A model generated the notes under the pieces. It was not told where the DNA came from, did no database searches, and saw only the letters and a program-made list of their open reading frames with translations. Shown piece after piece: positions 7,582 to 15,210 of a stretch of 26,627 nt of DNA. Position 1 is the stretch's first letter. Every line of letters begins with the position of its first letter. This DNA is from Parafrigoribacterium_A sp035571875 (GTDB lineage Bacteria; Actinomycetota; Actinomycetes; Actinomycetales; Microbacteriaceae), in NCBI GenBank assembly GCA_035571875.1, contig DATNBR010000051.1, positions 1 to 26,627 of the forward strand, given 5' to 3'. The position numbers were made by a program, and so were the translations under genes.

Positions 7582-8997
7582 GTGTTCGAACTTCATCACC
7601 TCAGCGCGCAGGAGCAGTGGGATCGGCTCCAGCGCCGAGAGATCACGCCGACCGAGCTCGTCCGGCACTACCTCGACCGAATCGAGCGACTCGACGGCGA
7701 GCTCGGTGCATTCGTCACCGTGACCGCGGATGCCGCACTCGAGCGGGCGCGCGCGCAGACCGCCGAGGGCCCGCACCCCACCGCGCTCTGGGGACTTCCG
7801 TTCGCCGACAAGGACCTCCAGAATCGGGCCGGTGTGCCGACAGGATTCGGTTCGCGGCTCACCCGGGGATTCGTGCCCGAGGTCTCCGATGAACTCGTCA
7901 CGGTGCTCGACGACGCCGGTGGCATCAGCCTCGGCAAGACCAACGCCCCGGAATTCGGTCTGCCCTCCTACACCGAGAGCCTCGTGGCTCCTCCGGCGCG
8001 CACGCCGTGGGACACCTCACTCGGCGCCGGCGGATCGAGCGGCGGAGCGGCGGTCGCCGTCGCGGCGGGGCTCCTTCCCTTCGCGCCGGGCTCGGACGGC
8101 GGCGGCTCCGTGCGCATTCCCGCCGCGGCGACCGGGCTCGTCGGCATCAAGCCTTCGCGCGGGCTCGTGCCGAGCGGTTCGGGACTCGACAAGCTCGCCG
8201 GCCTCGTGGTCGCCGGCCCGCTCGCGCGAACCGTCGCCGACGCCGCCATGCTGCTCGACGCCATGATCGGCGATCAGCCGTTCCCATTCACGGTGCGCGC
8301 GCCGCGCTGGGACGGCGGCGCCCTCCTGAACGCGGCCGTGCGAGGGGAGGGCCGGTTCCAGCTGGGCGTGATGACGACGTCTCCGTGGGACTCGGCGTAC
8401 GACATCCGGGTGTCTGGCGAGGCATCCGCGGCGCTCGCCCTGGCGCTGGGGGAGCTGGACGCGATCGGCCATGGCATAGAGGAATTCGCGCTCGAGCCCG
8501 ACGACAGCTACTCGCCGAACTTCCGCACGATCTGGCAGGCGGGTGCCGCGGGCATTCCCGCGGAGGGGGAGCAACTGCAGTTGCTCGAACCGCTCACGCG
8601 CTGGCTCGTGGGCAAGGGTCGCGAGATCTCCGCTCGTCAGCTCGGGGAGGCGCTTGCCGCCCTCGCGCTGTTCGAGCGGTCGATCATCCGCCAGTTCTCG
8701 GCCTTCGACGCGGTGGTGACGCCTGCGCTCGCGATGACACCGCGACCCGTTGGCTGGTATGACAGCGAGGATGCCGAGCGCAATTTCGAGCAGCAGGTGC
8801 AGTACACGCCCTTCACGTCGTTCGCGAACGTCACCGGACTGCCAGCCATCACCCTGCCGGTCGCGCAGACCGAGACCGGACTCCCGATGGGCGTGCAGCT
8901 GATCGGCCGCCCGGGCGGGGAGTCCACCCTGCTCGCGATCGGAGCCCAGCTCGAACGCCGCCTGCGCTGGCAGGATCGCCACCCGCCGCAGTGGTGA
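7582..8997 (+). CDS. Amidase signature family hydrolase
   Basis: Cleaves a carboxamide by a Ser-cisSer-Lys triad. The 471-residue protein has Lys77 in FADKDL, the cis-Ser152 in the glycine/serine-rich GAGGSSGGAA, and nucleophile Ser176 in DGGGSVRIPAA, 24 residues apart as in FAAH. It is not GatA by context (no gatC or gatB nearby) and the substrate cannot be named; candidates are aryl or aliphatic amides. The start is a GTG with a -10 hexamer six bases upstream; the protein begins right at the conserved N-terminal helix (SAQEQWDRLQ). It is divergent from the GntR operon and meets the SDR gene head-on, with only four bases between the stops. Confidence 0.92.
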   Translation: MFELHHLSAQEQWDRLQRREITPTELVRHYLDRIERLDGELGAFVTVTADAALERARAQTAEGPHPTALWGLPFADKDLQNRAGVPTGFGSRLTRGFVPEVSDELVTVLDDAGGISLGKTNAPEFGLPSYTESLVAPPARTPWDTSLGAGGSSGGAAVAVAAGLLPFAPGSDGGGSVRIPAAATGLVGIKPSRGLVPSGSGLDKLAGLVVAGPLARTVADAAMLLDAMIGDQPFPFTVRAPRWDGGALLNAAVRGEGRFQLGVMTTSPWDSAYDIRVSGEASAALALALGELDAIGHGIEEFALEPDDSYSPNFRTIWQAGAAGIPAEGEQLQLLEPLTRWLVGKGREISARQLGEALAALALFERSIIRQFSAFDAVVTPALAMTPRPVGWYDSEDAERNFEQQVQYTPFTSFANVTGLPAITLPVAQTETGLPMGVQLIGRPGGESTLLAIGAQLERRLRWQDRHPPQW

Positions 8998-9001
8998 TCG
9001 C

Positions 9002-9853
9002 TCAGGACGGGAGGCCGAGCAGTTCCGCGCTGCGATCCCACAGCTCTGCCGCGAGTTCGGCGTGTTTCTCGAGCGGGCGGATGCGCCCGAACGGCACGAG
9101 TCGGTCGAAGTAGGTTCCCGTCGGCACGCCGACGTGATTCGCCGAGGCGAGATGGATCAGCGGCTCCGCTCCCTGCTCCGGTCGTAGCCCGATCTTGCCC
9201 CCGCTGACCAGGGCGGCGAAGCGGATGAGCGCGTAGTCCGCACCGAATCCTGTGGCGACATAGCCGGGGTGGAAGGCGTAGGCCTCGAGCCCGGTACGCC
9301 TTGCGAGTTCCTCGATGAAGAGGATGTCGAGAAGCTTGCTCGTGCCGTAGGCACGCCAGCCGCCGAGCCAGGCGCGACGCTCGAGGTTCAGGTCGTTGAG
9401 ATCGAGCCTGCCGAACAGGTTGGCGACGCTCGCGGTCGAGATCACTCGTGCGGCGCTGCGCTGCAACACCGGCAGCAGCAGGTTCGTGAGCAGGAACGGC
9501 GCGAGATAGTTCGACTGCAGGGTGCGCTCGAAGCCGTCGGCGGTGACCTGTCGCTTGCGCACGAGCCCACCGGCATTGTTCGCGAGCACGTCGATGCGCT
9601 CGAATCGGGCGCCGAGTGCGCCGGCGAGCTCCCGCACGTCATCGAGCCGATCGAAATCGGCGAGGAAGGCCGTGCCTCCGACAGCGTTCGCGATCGCGGT
9701 GGTGCGCTCGCGGTTGCGCCCGACGAGCGCGAGCTCCGCGCCTCTCGCCGCGAGACTCCTCGCCGCCGCCGCGCCCAGGCCGGAACTCGCTCCGGTGATC
9801 ACCATGACGCGCCCCTCGAGATCGTGGGCCGGCCGCGTGTGCGCATTGGTCAT
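9002..9853 (-). CDS. Short-chain dehydrogenase/reductase, retinol-dehydrogenase-like
   Basis: NAD(P)-dependent oxidoreductase with a Rossmann fold. 283 residues: cofactor motif TGASSGLG at 20-27, NNAGG at 92-96, active-site Ser in VISTAS near 139, and YGTSK with Tyr169 and Lys173. The strand after the first helix ends VGRNRER, whose arginines favour NADP. The long C-terminal part and HPGYVATGFG match the RDH11-14/WWOX type of SDR; the substrate is unknown. It starts at the ATG at 9853, divergent from mshA with 72 bases between. A TAGAAA six bases upstream is a candidate -10. Confidence 0.92.
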   Translation of the reverse strand: MTNAHTRPAHDLEGRVMVITGASSGLGAAAARSLAARGAELALVGRNRERTTAIANAVGGTAFLADFDRLDDVRELAGALGARFERIDVLANNAGGLVRKRQVTADGFERTLQSNYLAPFLLTNLLLPVLQRSAARVISTASVANLFGRLDLNDLNLERRAWLGGWRAYGTSKLLDILFIEELARRTGLEAYAFHPGYVATGFGADYALIRFAALVSGGKIGLRPEQGAEPLIHLASANHVGVPTGTYFDRLVPFGRIRPLEKHAELAAELWDRSAELLGLPS

Positions 9854-9859
9854 ACACCG

Positions 9860-9865
9860 TTTCTA
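9860..9865 (-). promoter_or_regulatory. Possible -10 element of SDR gene
   Basis: TAGAAA on the minus strand, six bases before the ATG at 9853. It lacks the usual final T, so it is weaker than the other leaderless-type boxes in the window. Confidence 0.35.
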
Positions 9866-9913
9866 GCAGGCGCCCGATCGTCCGCCGCCAAGCCGCACCC
9901 CAGCGTCGCGGAA

Positions 9914-9919
9914 TACAGT
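9914..9919 (+). promoter_or_regulatory. -10 element of mshA, leaderless type
   Basis: TACAGT, six bases before the ATG at 9926. It supports this start over upstream in-frame codons, which would run antisense through the SDR gene. Confidence 0.55.
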
Positions 9920-9925
9920 GGCAGC

Positions 9926-11164
9926 ATGCCGAGCACCCCGAAGCGCGTCGCGATGGTGTCGATGCACACCTCGCCCACCGCCACCGCGGGCAGCGGGGAT
10001 GCCGGCGGCATGAACGTCTCGATTCTCGCGACGGCGAAGGGCCTGGCCGCCCGCGGCGTGCGCGTGGACCTGCTGACCCGCGCGTCTGGCCCACCGAGGG
10101 TTGCGGAGGTCGCGGAGCGTATCACCCTGCGGGAGCTGGCAGCCGGGCCGGCCGCCGTGCTGCCGAAGCGGGTGCTGCCCACTGTGGCCGACGAGTTCGG
10201 CGAGGCCGTCGCCGCCCTCGCTCGTGGTGCCGATGGTGGCTACGACCTCATCCATGCGCACTATTGGTTGAGTGGACTCGCCACTCTGCCGGTGGCGATC
10301 GAACAGGGCGTGCCGCTCGTGCAGAGTTTTCACACCCTTGCGGCGATGAAGAATCGCGTGCTCGCTCCGGGGCAGGAGGCGGAGCCGGAGGCGAGGGTGC
10401 GCTCGGAGATGTATCTCGCGAACCAGGCCGCCGCCATCGTGGCGGGGTCCGCCGCGGAGGTGACGAGCCTGATCGACGACGTTCGCGCATCCGCTGAACG
10501 TATCTGGGTGATTCCGCCGGGCGTCGACGTCGAACTGTTCCGGCCGGATCGCGCCGTGCGCGGAGCAGAGCGGCGGATGCGAGGCAAGCTGCGACTAGCG
10601 GGCGACCGTCCGGTGATCGTCGTCGCCGCGCGCATCCAGCCGCTCAAGGACCAGGCGCTCGCGATTCGCGCCTTCGCCGAGGTGCACGCTCTGCGCGGGT
10701 GGGATCCGGTGCTCGTGCTCGCGGGCGCCGAGACGCCGGGCGACGAGGAGTATGGGCGGATGCTGCGCTCGCTTGCCGTAAGCCTCGGCGTCTCAGACGA
10801 CGTGCGCTTCGTCGGCGCCCTGTCGAGGGGTGACCTCGCCGACCTGTTCGCGATGGCGAGCCTCACGCTCGTACCATCGCACTCGGAGACCTTCGGCCTC
10901 GTCGCGCTCGAATCGGCGGCGAGCGGGACGCCCGTGATCGGCTACCGCGGCGGGGGGCTGGTCGAGGCGATCGCTGACGGCGCGTCCGGCGTGCTCGTCG
11001 ACTCGCGCGACCCGGGCGAGTGGGCGAGCGTGATCGCGCTGCTGCTCTCTGACCCGGTGCAGCTCGAGCGGCTGCAGTTCTCCGCGCGCCACCACGCTCT
11101 CGGCTTCACCTGGGGCGCCACCGCCACCGCGCTGCTCGGCGTGTACTCCGCGCTCGTCAGCTAG
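9926..11164 (+). CDS. mshA: MshA-type GT4 glycosyltransferase (D-inositol-3-phosphate glycosyltransferase)
   Basis: Transfers GlcNAc from UDP-GlcNAc to inositol 3-phosphate, the first committed step of mycothiol synthesis. The 412-residue protein has the MshA N-terminus: HTSPTATAGSGDAGGMNV at 14-31 is the glycine-rich nucleotide-sugar loop, and HAHYWLSG near 110-117 is the acceptor side. The GT-B C-terminal domain carries EX7E at Glu321 and Glu329 (ETFGLVALE). The frame is open upstream to 9269, but family alignment and the -10 hexamer fix 9926. The last eight bases overlap the tail-to-tail flavoprotein gene. Other GT4 enzymes (sucrose synthase-like, PimB) lack the HTSP...GDAGGMNV pattern, so I favour MshA. 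Confidence 0.85.
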   Translation: MPSTPKRVAMVSMHTSPTATAGSGDAGGMNVSILATAKGLAARGVRVDLLTRASGPPRVAEVAERITLRELAAGPAAVLPKRVLPTVADEFGEAVAALARGADGGYDLIHAHYWLSGLATLPVAIEQGVPLVQSFHTLAAMKNRVLAPGQEAEPEARVRSEMYLANQAAAIVAGSAAEVTSLIDDVRASAERIWVIPPGVDVELFRPDRAVRGAERRMRGKLRLAGDRPVIVVAARIQPLKDQALAIRAFAEVHALRGWDPVLVLAGAETPGDEEYGRMLRSLAVSLGVSDDVRFVGALSRGDLADLFAMASLTLVPSHSETFGLVALESAASGTPVIGYRGGGLVEAIADGASGVLVDSRDPGEWASVIALLLSDPVQLERLQFSARHHALGFTWGATATALLGVYSALVS

Positions 11165-12578
11165 GGCGGCCGTAGGTCTCGAGCAGGCGCAGCCAGATCT
11201 CGTTCATCGTCGGGTATGCGGGAACCGCGTGCCATAGCCGGTCGATCGGCACCTCGCCCACGACCGCGATCGTGGCGGCCTGGATCATCTCGGCGACGTC
11301 CTGGCCGACGAAGGTGACCCCGAGCAACACACCGCGCTTCTCGTCGACGACCATGCGGGCCTTGCCCTCGTATCCATCGGCCTGCAGGGCGGCGCCCGCG
11401 ACCTGTCCGAGTTCGTAATCGACCACGCGGATGTCATACCCGGCCTTGCGCGCGGAGTCGGCGGTGAGACCGACTGAGGCGACCTCGGGGTCGGTGAAGG
11501 TCACCTGCGGAACGGCCTCGTGGTCGGCCGTCGCCGCGTGCGTGCCCCACGGCTTGTCGTCGACCGGTTTGCCGGTGGCACGCGCCGCGATGACATCGCC
11601 CGCCGCCCGCGCCTGGTACTTGCCCTGGTGGGTGAGGAGCGCGCGGTGGTTCACGTCGCCGCAGGCGTACAGCCAGTCGAAGCCCTTCACGAGCATCGTG
11701 TCGTCGACCTGCAGCCAGTCGCCCGGTTTCAGGCCGATCGTTTCGAGACCGAGGTCGCTCGTGCGAGGAACGCGTCCCGTCGCCACGAGCAGTTCCTGCG
11801 CGGCGACAGTGCTTCCGTCGTCGAGCTGCAGTGTCACGCCGGAGTCGTCGCGCGCGACCGAAACGGGTGAGACGCCGAGCTTGACCGTCGCACCCAGCTC
11901 GCGCAGCGCATCCGCGACCAACTCGCCGGCGAACGGCTCATTGCCCGAGAGAAGTGCGCCGCGGGAGATCAGGGTGACCTGGGTGCCGAAGCTCGCGTAG
12001 GCGGTGGCCATCTCTGAGCCGACGACGCCGCCGCCGATGATGGCGAGACTCGCCGGCGCCTGCTGTGCGCTCGTGGCATCGCGGCTCGTCCACGGGTTCG
12101 CCTCGGCGAGGCCGGGAACGTCGGGCAGCATGCCGTCGGAGCCGACGCTCACCGCGACCGCGTGCTTCGCCGTGAGCACCGTGGTGTCGCCGTCATCCGT
12201 GGTGACCGTGACCTCCTTGACCCCGGTGAATCTCGCGTGGCCGCGCACGAGGTCGATGCCCGCGCCCTGCACCCAGTCCACCTGGCTCTGGTCGTTCCAG
12301 TCGTGGGTGAAACTGTTGCGGCGGGCGAGCACCGCGGAGACGTCGAGAGAACCGGTGACCGCCTGCTTCGCTCCGCCGAGCTTCTGTGCGGCTCGAAGGG
12401 CTATGCCGCTGCGCAGGAGCGTCTTCGAGGGCATGCACGCCCAGTAGGAGCAGTCGCCGCCCACGAGCTCGCTCTCGATGATCACCGCCGAGAGGCCGCC
12501 CTGTACGGCCCGGTCCGCGATGTTCTCGCCCACCGCTCCCGCTCCGACAACGATCAGGTCATACTCACGATTCGCCAT
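11157..12578 (-). CDS. FAD-dependent pyridine nucleotide-disulphide oxidoreductase
   Basis: 473-residue flavoprotein of the dihydrolipoamide dehydrogenase/mercuric reductase fold. FAD motif VVGAGAVGEN is at 10-19, the redox pair C43-SYWA-C48 lies in GGDCSYWACMPSKTLL, and the NAD(P) motif IIGGGVVGSEMA is near 179-190. The C-terminal dimer interface reads HAVPAYPTMNEIWLR, not the usual HxHPTxxE, so the His that acts as base in lipoamide and mycothione reductases seems displaced. That makes a classical lipoamide dehydrogenase or Mtr unlikely; a quinone reductase of the LpdA kind, or a reductase for another disulphide, fits better. The GGDCSYWACMP form is an unnamed actinobacterial subgroup as far as I recall. 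It faces mshA tail to tail. Confidence 0.9.
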   Translation of the reverse strand: MANREYDLIVVGAGAVGENIADRAVQGGLSAVIIESELVGGDCSYWACMPSKTLLRSGIALRAAQKLGGAKQAVTGSLDVSAVLARRNSFTHDWNDQSQVDWVQGAGIDLVRGHARFTGVKEVTVTTDDGDTTVLTAKHAVAVSVGSDGMLPDVPGLAEANPWTSRDATSAQQAPASLAIIGGGVVGSEMATAYASFGTQVTLISRGALLSGNEPFAGELVADALRELGATVKLGVSPVSVARDDSGVTLQLDDGSTVAAQELLVATGRVPRTSDLGLETIGLKPGDWLQVDDTMLVKGFDWLYACGDVNHRALLTHQGKYQARAAGDVIAARATGKPVDDKPWGTHAATADHEAVPQVTFTDPEVASVGLTADSARKAGYDIRVVDYELGQVAGAALQADGYEGKARMVVDEKRGVLLGVTFVGQDVAEMIQAATIAVVGEVPIDRLWHAVPAYPTMNEIWLRLLETYGRPS

Positions 12579-12584
12579 CCCCCG

Positions 12585-12590
12585 AGGCTA
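12585..12590 (-). promoter_or_regulatory. -10 element of flavoprotein gene, leaderless type
   Basis: TAGCCT on the minus strand, six bases before the ATG at 12578. The expected -35 position (about 12608-12613) falls on the first copy of the 22-base repeat. Confidence 0.55.
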
Positions 12591-12608
12591 CTCGCGCCCC
12601 CGCCGCCG

Positions 12609-12797
12609 TTTCGGAAATTCAGGACTTTGGCACTCGGCTGCAGTTTCGGAAACTCAGGAGATTGGCGGGCAGCCTTCCGGAAATTCAGGACTGTGGCGCG
12701 CGCGGATGCCGCAGGGCGGTCTTTCGGCGCCAGTAGCGCACCGAAGTCCTGAGTTTCCATTCGCCCGAAGGGCGACCAAAGTCCTGAGTTTCCGAAG
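12609..12797. repeat. Five-copy mirrored cluster of a 22-base repeat
   Basis: Five copies of CGGAAAYTCAGGACTTTGG (with TTT before it in the full unit). Three are on the plus strand at 12609-12630, 12644-12665 and 12675-12696. Two are on the minus strand at 12741-12762 and 12776-12797. The core GGAAAYTCAGGA is identical in all five. Spacers are 13, 9, 44 and 13 bases and unrelated in sequence. The spacer between the two inverted copies is itself a small hairpin (GCCC-GAA-GGGC). The head of the unit, TTTCGGAAA, is a nine-base dyad. The cluster fills the 245-base gap between the crotonase stop and the flavoprotein start, the largest gap in the window; no gene is credible in it. Confidence 0.9.
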
Positions 12798-12823
12798 GAG
12801 CGGAGGGGAAGCTGCAGCCGGGG

Positions 12824-13609
12824 TCAGCGGCCGACGAAGGTCGCTGGGGTGCGGGTGAGGAAGGCCTGCATGCCGATGCGAGCGTCCTCGCTGCCAGCGA
12901 GCTCGACGAGCTTCGGCTGCAGCTGCTGCTCCGCAACTGCGTCGCCCTCCCGCACCGCGGCGCGCGCGTTCGCGAGCGACGCTTGCACCGCGAGTGGAGC
13001 CTGTGCGGCGATGCGCTGCGCCAGCTCCAGCCCGCGGGCATACTGCTCGCCGTCGGCGACGACCTCCTGCACGAGCCCGATGCGGCGCGCCTCCTGCGCA
13101 TCGAAGCTGTCTCCAGTGAGGATCCAGCGCATCGCATTGCCCCAACCGACGGCTCGGGGAAAGCGCAGGGTGGCGCCGCCGAAGGGCAGGATGCCGCGCG
13201 CAACCTCGATCTGCGCAAAGGTGGTCGACTCGGCAGCGACAGCGATGTCGCTCGCGAGGATCAGCTCGATGCCGAGCGTGAGACAGGTGCCCTGCACGGC
13301 GATCACGACCGGCTTGCTCAGCTGTGTGCCACTGACCTGCCAGGGGTTGACGCCGCCCTCTGGCACGATGTCGAGGCCGTCGGCACCGATGCGCGGGCCG
13401 ACATCCGCGAGGTCGAGTCCGCCGGTGAAGTGGTCACCGTGCGCGTAGACGAAACCGGCTCGAAGCTCGGGGTCGCGTTCGAGTTCCCCGTAGGCGAGAG
13501 ACAGCTCCTGCAACATCCGAAAGTCCGTTGCGTTGCGCTTGTCGGGGCGATTGAAGCCGATGAGCAGTACGTGTCCGTCGCGATCGACAGTGATGCGTGA
13601 GTCCGTCAT
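12824..13609 (-). CDS. Enoyl-CoA hydratase/isomerase (crotonase) family protein
   Basis: Acts on an acyl-CoA thioester, most simply hydrating a trans-2-enoyl-CoA in fatty acid or amino acid breakdown. 261 residues. The oxyanion-hole segments are HFTGGLDL (60-67) and GTCLTLGIEL. Both catalytic glutamates of hydratases are kept: Glu115 in GIEL and Glu135 in FAQIEVARG, exactly 20 apart as Glu144 and Glu164 in the rat enzyme. This favours true hydratase activity over isomerase or hydrolase. The start at 13609 has a -10 hexamer six bases before it. No other beta-oxidation genes are adjacent. Confidence 0.93.
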   Translation of the reverse strand: MTDSRITVDRDGHVLLIGFNRPDKRNATDFRMLQELSLAYGELERDPELRAGFVYAHGDHFTGGLDLADVGPRIGADGLDIVPEGGVNPWQVSGTQLSKPVVIAVQGTCLTLGIELILASDIAVAAESTTFAQIEVARGILPFGGATLRFPRAVGWGNAMRWILTGDSFDAQEARRIGLVQEVVADGEQYARGLELAQRIAAQAPLAVQASLANARAAVREGDAVAEQQLQPKLVELAGSEDARIGMQAFLTRTPATFVGR

Positions 13610-13615
13610 GCAGTC

Positions 13616-13621
13616 AGCCTA
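13616..13621 (-). promoter_or_regulatory. -10 element of crotonase gene, leaderless type
   Basis: TAGGCT on the minus strand, six bases before the ATG at 13609, in the 43-base gap after the arginase-family gene. Confidence 0.55.
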
Positions 13622-13652
13622 GGCGGAGGCCACGCACGCCGACATCCGCCAG

Positions 13653-14474
13653 TCAGGCGGTGAGAGCGCCCAGGATGCGCAGGATGCTGCCCAGGTCATC
13701 CGAGGCGGCGTCGGCGGACGCTGGCGCGAACCCTGCGATCCCCGCCCCGGCCAGCGGGAGTGCGGCTCGCGCGGCGCCGATCACGTCGAGGAGCGTCGCG
13801 AGCGACAGTCCGAACGGCATCGGGTCGCTGACGCCACCGAACTCCGCGGGGTCGAGCACGTCGAGGTCGATGTGGATGTACACCGAACGCGCGCCGCTGT
13901 CAGCGAGCACCTTCGCGACCGACGCGGCGCTCGCATCCTGCACCCCGAGCACGCGCACATCGCTTGAGCCCAGGTAGTCGTTCTCACCGTCGTCCAGGCT
14001 GCGGATGCCGACGAGAATCGTACGCGCGGCATTCACGGGAACCTCGGGCACCAGACTCGGCGTTCCCTCGCCGAGAAGCGTGCGCAGCACCATGCCCGTG
14101 AACGCTCCCGATGGCGAGGACTCCGGCGTGTTGAGATCCGGATGGGCGTCCAGCCACAGAACCGCCATCGACTCGTTGCGCCCGTTCGCGTGCGCGATCG
14201 ACGCGAGGTCGACGCCGCAGTCGCCGCCCACGGTGATCACGGTGCCGGTCAGCGCGTCGAGCGCCTGCACCATCCGGTCGCGCACCTGCTCGACCGAGCT
14301 GAGCCGATGCACCGCGGTGCCCTGGCTGCTGCCCGCGCCGAGCGGCACATCGACCGTGACCGTGGATGCCGCGGGCAGATCCCCACGGATCGCCTCGGCT
14401 CCTTCGGCCAGTCGCATCGCGCGCGACGATCCTGAACCCTGCCACTGTGGAACGACGAGAAAGGTAGACGGCAC
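13653..14474 (-). CDS. Arginase/agmatinase (ureohydrolase) family protein with altered metal site
   Basis: 273-residue member of the binuclear-manganese ureohydrolase fold, which hydrolyses guanidino or formimino compounds. The motifs are GGDCG at 83-87, DAHPD at 109-113 (LWLDAHPDLNTP) and HIDLDVLDP at 201-209 with Asp203 and Asp205. In canonical arginases the first motif is GGDHS, and its His binds a manganese; here Cys86 takes its place. The catalytic-loop His after DAHxD (HGM in arginase) is also absent: SGAFTGM. The other five metal ligands are present. Activity may differ from arginase, and the substrate is not clear. It starts at a GTG with no nearer alternative that keeps the N-terminal strand. 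Confidence 0.85.
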   Translation of the reverse strand: MPSTFLVVPQWQGSGSSRAMRLAEGAEAIRGDLPAASTVTVDVPLGAGSSQGTAVHRLSSVEQVRDRMVQALDALTGTVITVGGDCGVDLASIAHANGRNESMAVLWLDAHPDLNTPESSPSGAFTGMVLRTLLGEGTPSLVPEVPVNAARTILVGIRSLDDGENDYLGSSDVRVLGVQDASAASVAKVLADSGARSVYIHIDLDVLDPAEFGGVSDPMPFGLSLATLLDVIGAARAALPLAGAGIAGFAPASADAASDDLGSILRILGALTA

Positions 14475-14480
14475 GAGACT

Positions 14481-14486
14481 ATTCTG
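14481..14486 (-). promoter_or_regulatory. Possible -10 element of arginase-family gene
   Basis: CAGAAT on the minus strand, six bases before the GTG at 14474. The same hexamer at the same distance precedes the glycerate kinase gene. A TAGTCT overlapping it is only one base from the GTG. Confidence 0.35.
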
Positions 14487-14519
14487 CGTGCTTCATGGCT
14501 CGGCCGTCACCCGGCGTGG

Positions 14520-15161
14520 TCAGGAGGCGCGCCGTGCGAGGGCGAGATTCGCCCTCAGTTGCTCGGCGTTCTGGCGCACGACGTAGGCGGGCTGGTCACG
14601 TTCGACCCTCCAGCTCTCCGAGAGCGGGCCGACGTTCACGGTGTCGAATCCGAGCTCGTCGTAAAGCCTCGTCACGACGGCCACTGCCTCGTCGCTGTCG
14701 CCCGACGTTGCGAGCGCGCGACGATTCTCGGTGCCCGCCGGAGCGCCATCCGACGTGATGTCGGCGGACGGGATGTGGTTGAAGCCCTTGGCCACCTTCG
14801 AGGTCGGCAGGTGCTCCTGCAGCAGGCCCGAGACCGTCGCGGAGCCGTCGTCGAGGGCCGCGACGTGACCGTCGCGCTCCCAGTAGTAGTTGTTGGTGTC
14901 GATGACGACCTTGCCCGCGAGCGGCGCGACCGGCACGTCCTGATACGCCTTGAACGGCACGGTCACGACGGCGAAGTCCGCGGCCTCTGCCGCCTCCTGC
15001 GGGGTTGCGGCGCGCGCATGTTCGCCCAGTTCGGTGACGAGCTCGCTGAGGGTCTCGGGGCCGCGCGAGTTGCTCATCACCACGTCGTATCCGTGCGCGA
15101 CCGCTGCGCGCGCGACCTGGCTGCCGATGTGTCCTGAACCGATGAATCCGATAGTTGTCAT
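14520..15161 (-). CDS. NADP-binding oxidoreductase, NADPH-dependent F420 reductase family
   Basis: 213-residue Rossmann protein. The N-terminal GFIGSGHIGS at 5-14 is the dinucleotide loop, and SNSRGPE after the second strand binds the NADP 2'-phosphate in relatives. Later segments VVIDTNNYYW and KGFNHI are typical of the F420:NADP oxidoreductase/ProC-like fold. Nothing in the window shows F420 synthesis, and many members in F420-free bacteria act as plain NADP reductases, so the cofactor partner is open. The frame is open to 15290, but the ATG at 15161 directly precedes the dinucleotide-binding strand. It lies 49 bases downstream of pspA on the same strand and may share its transcript. No good ribosome binding site or -10 is seen. 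Confidence 0.85.
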   Translation of the reverse strand: MTTIGFIGSGHIGSQVARAAVAHGYDVVMSNSRGPETLSELVTELGEHARAATPQEAAEAADFAVVTVPFKAYQDVPVAPLAGKVVIDTNNYYWERDGHVAALDDGSATVSGLLQEHLPTSKVAKGFNHIPSADITSDGAPAGTENRRALATSGDSDEAVAVVTRLYDELGFDTVNVGPLSESWRVERDQPAYVVRQNAEQLRANLALARRAS

Positions 15162-15210
15162 GTTCGCGCCAACGGATGTCGTGGCCGATTTCTTCCCATC
15201 GGTGCAGGCG

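Noticed and set aside
11157..12578. Calling the flavoprotein mycothione reductase because it abuts mshA
   Set aside because: The active-site context (GGDCSYWACMP) and the lack of HxHPT do not match Mtr, and tail-to-tail position is weak evidence of shared function.
12554..12760. Possible 68-residue gene on the minus strand across the repeat cluster
   Set aside because: Its only pattern (repeated LNFRK and PEFPK segments) is the translation of the 22-base repeats. It also overlaps the start of the flavoprotein gene, and there is no promoter or ribosome binding site.
12609..12797. CRISPR array
   Set aside because: Spacers are 9-44 bases, the copies are in both orientations, and no cas genes are present.
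14520..15161. Evidence for coenzyme F420 use
   Set aside because: The fold is shared with plain NADP reductases, and no F420 synthesis or F420-dependent gene is in the window.
15162..15210. Small CCGAT...ATCGG hairpin between pspA and the NADP-binding oxidoreductase
   Set aside because: A five-pair stem with an eight-base loop is expected by chance at this composition.
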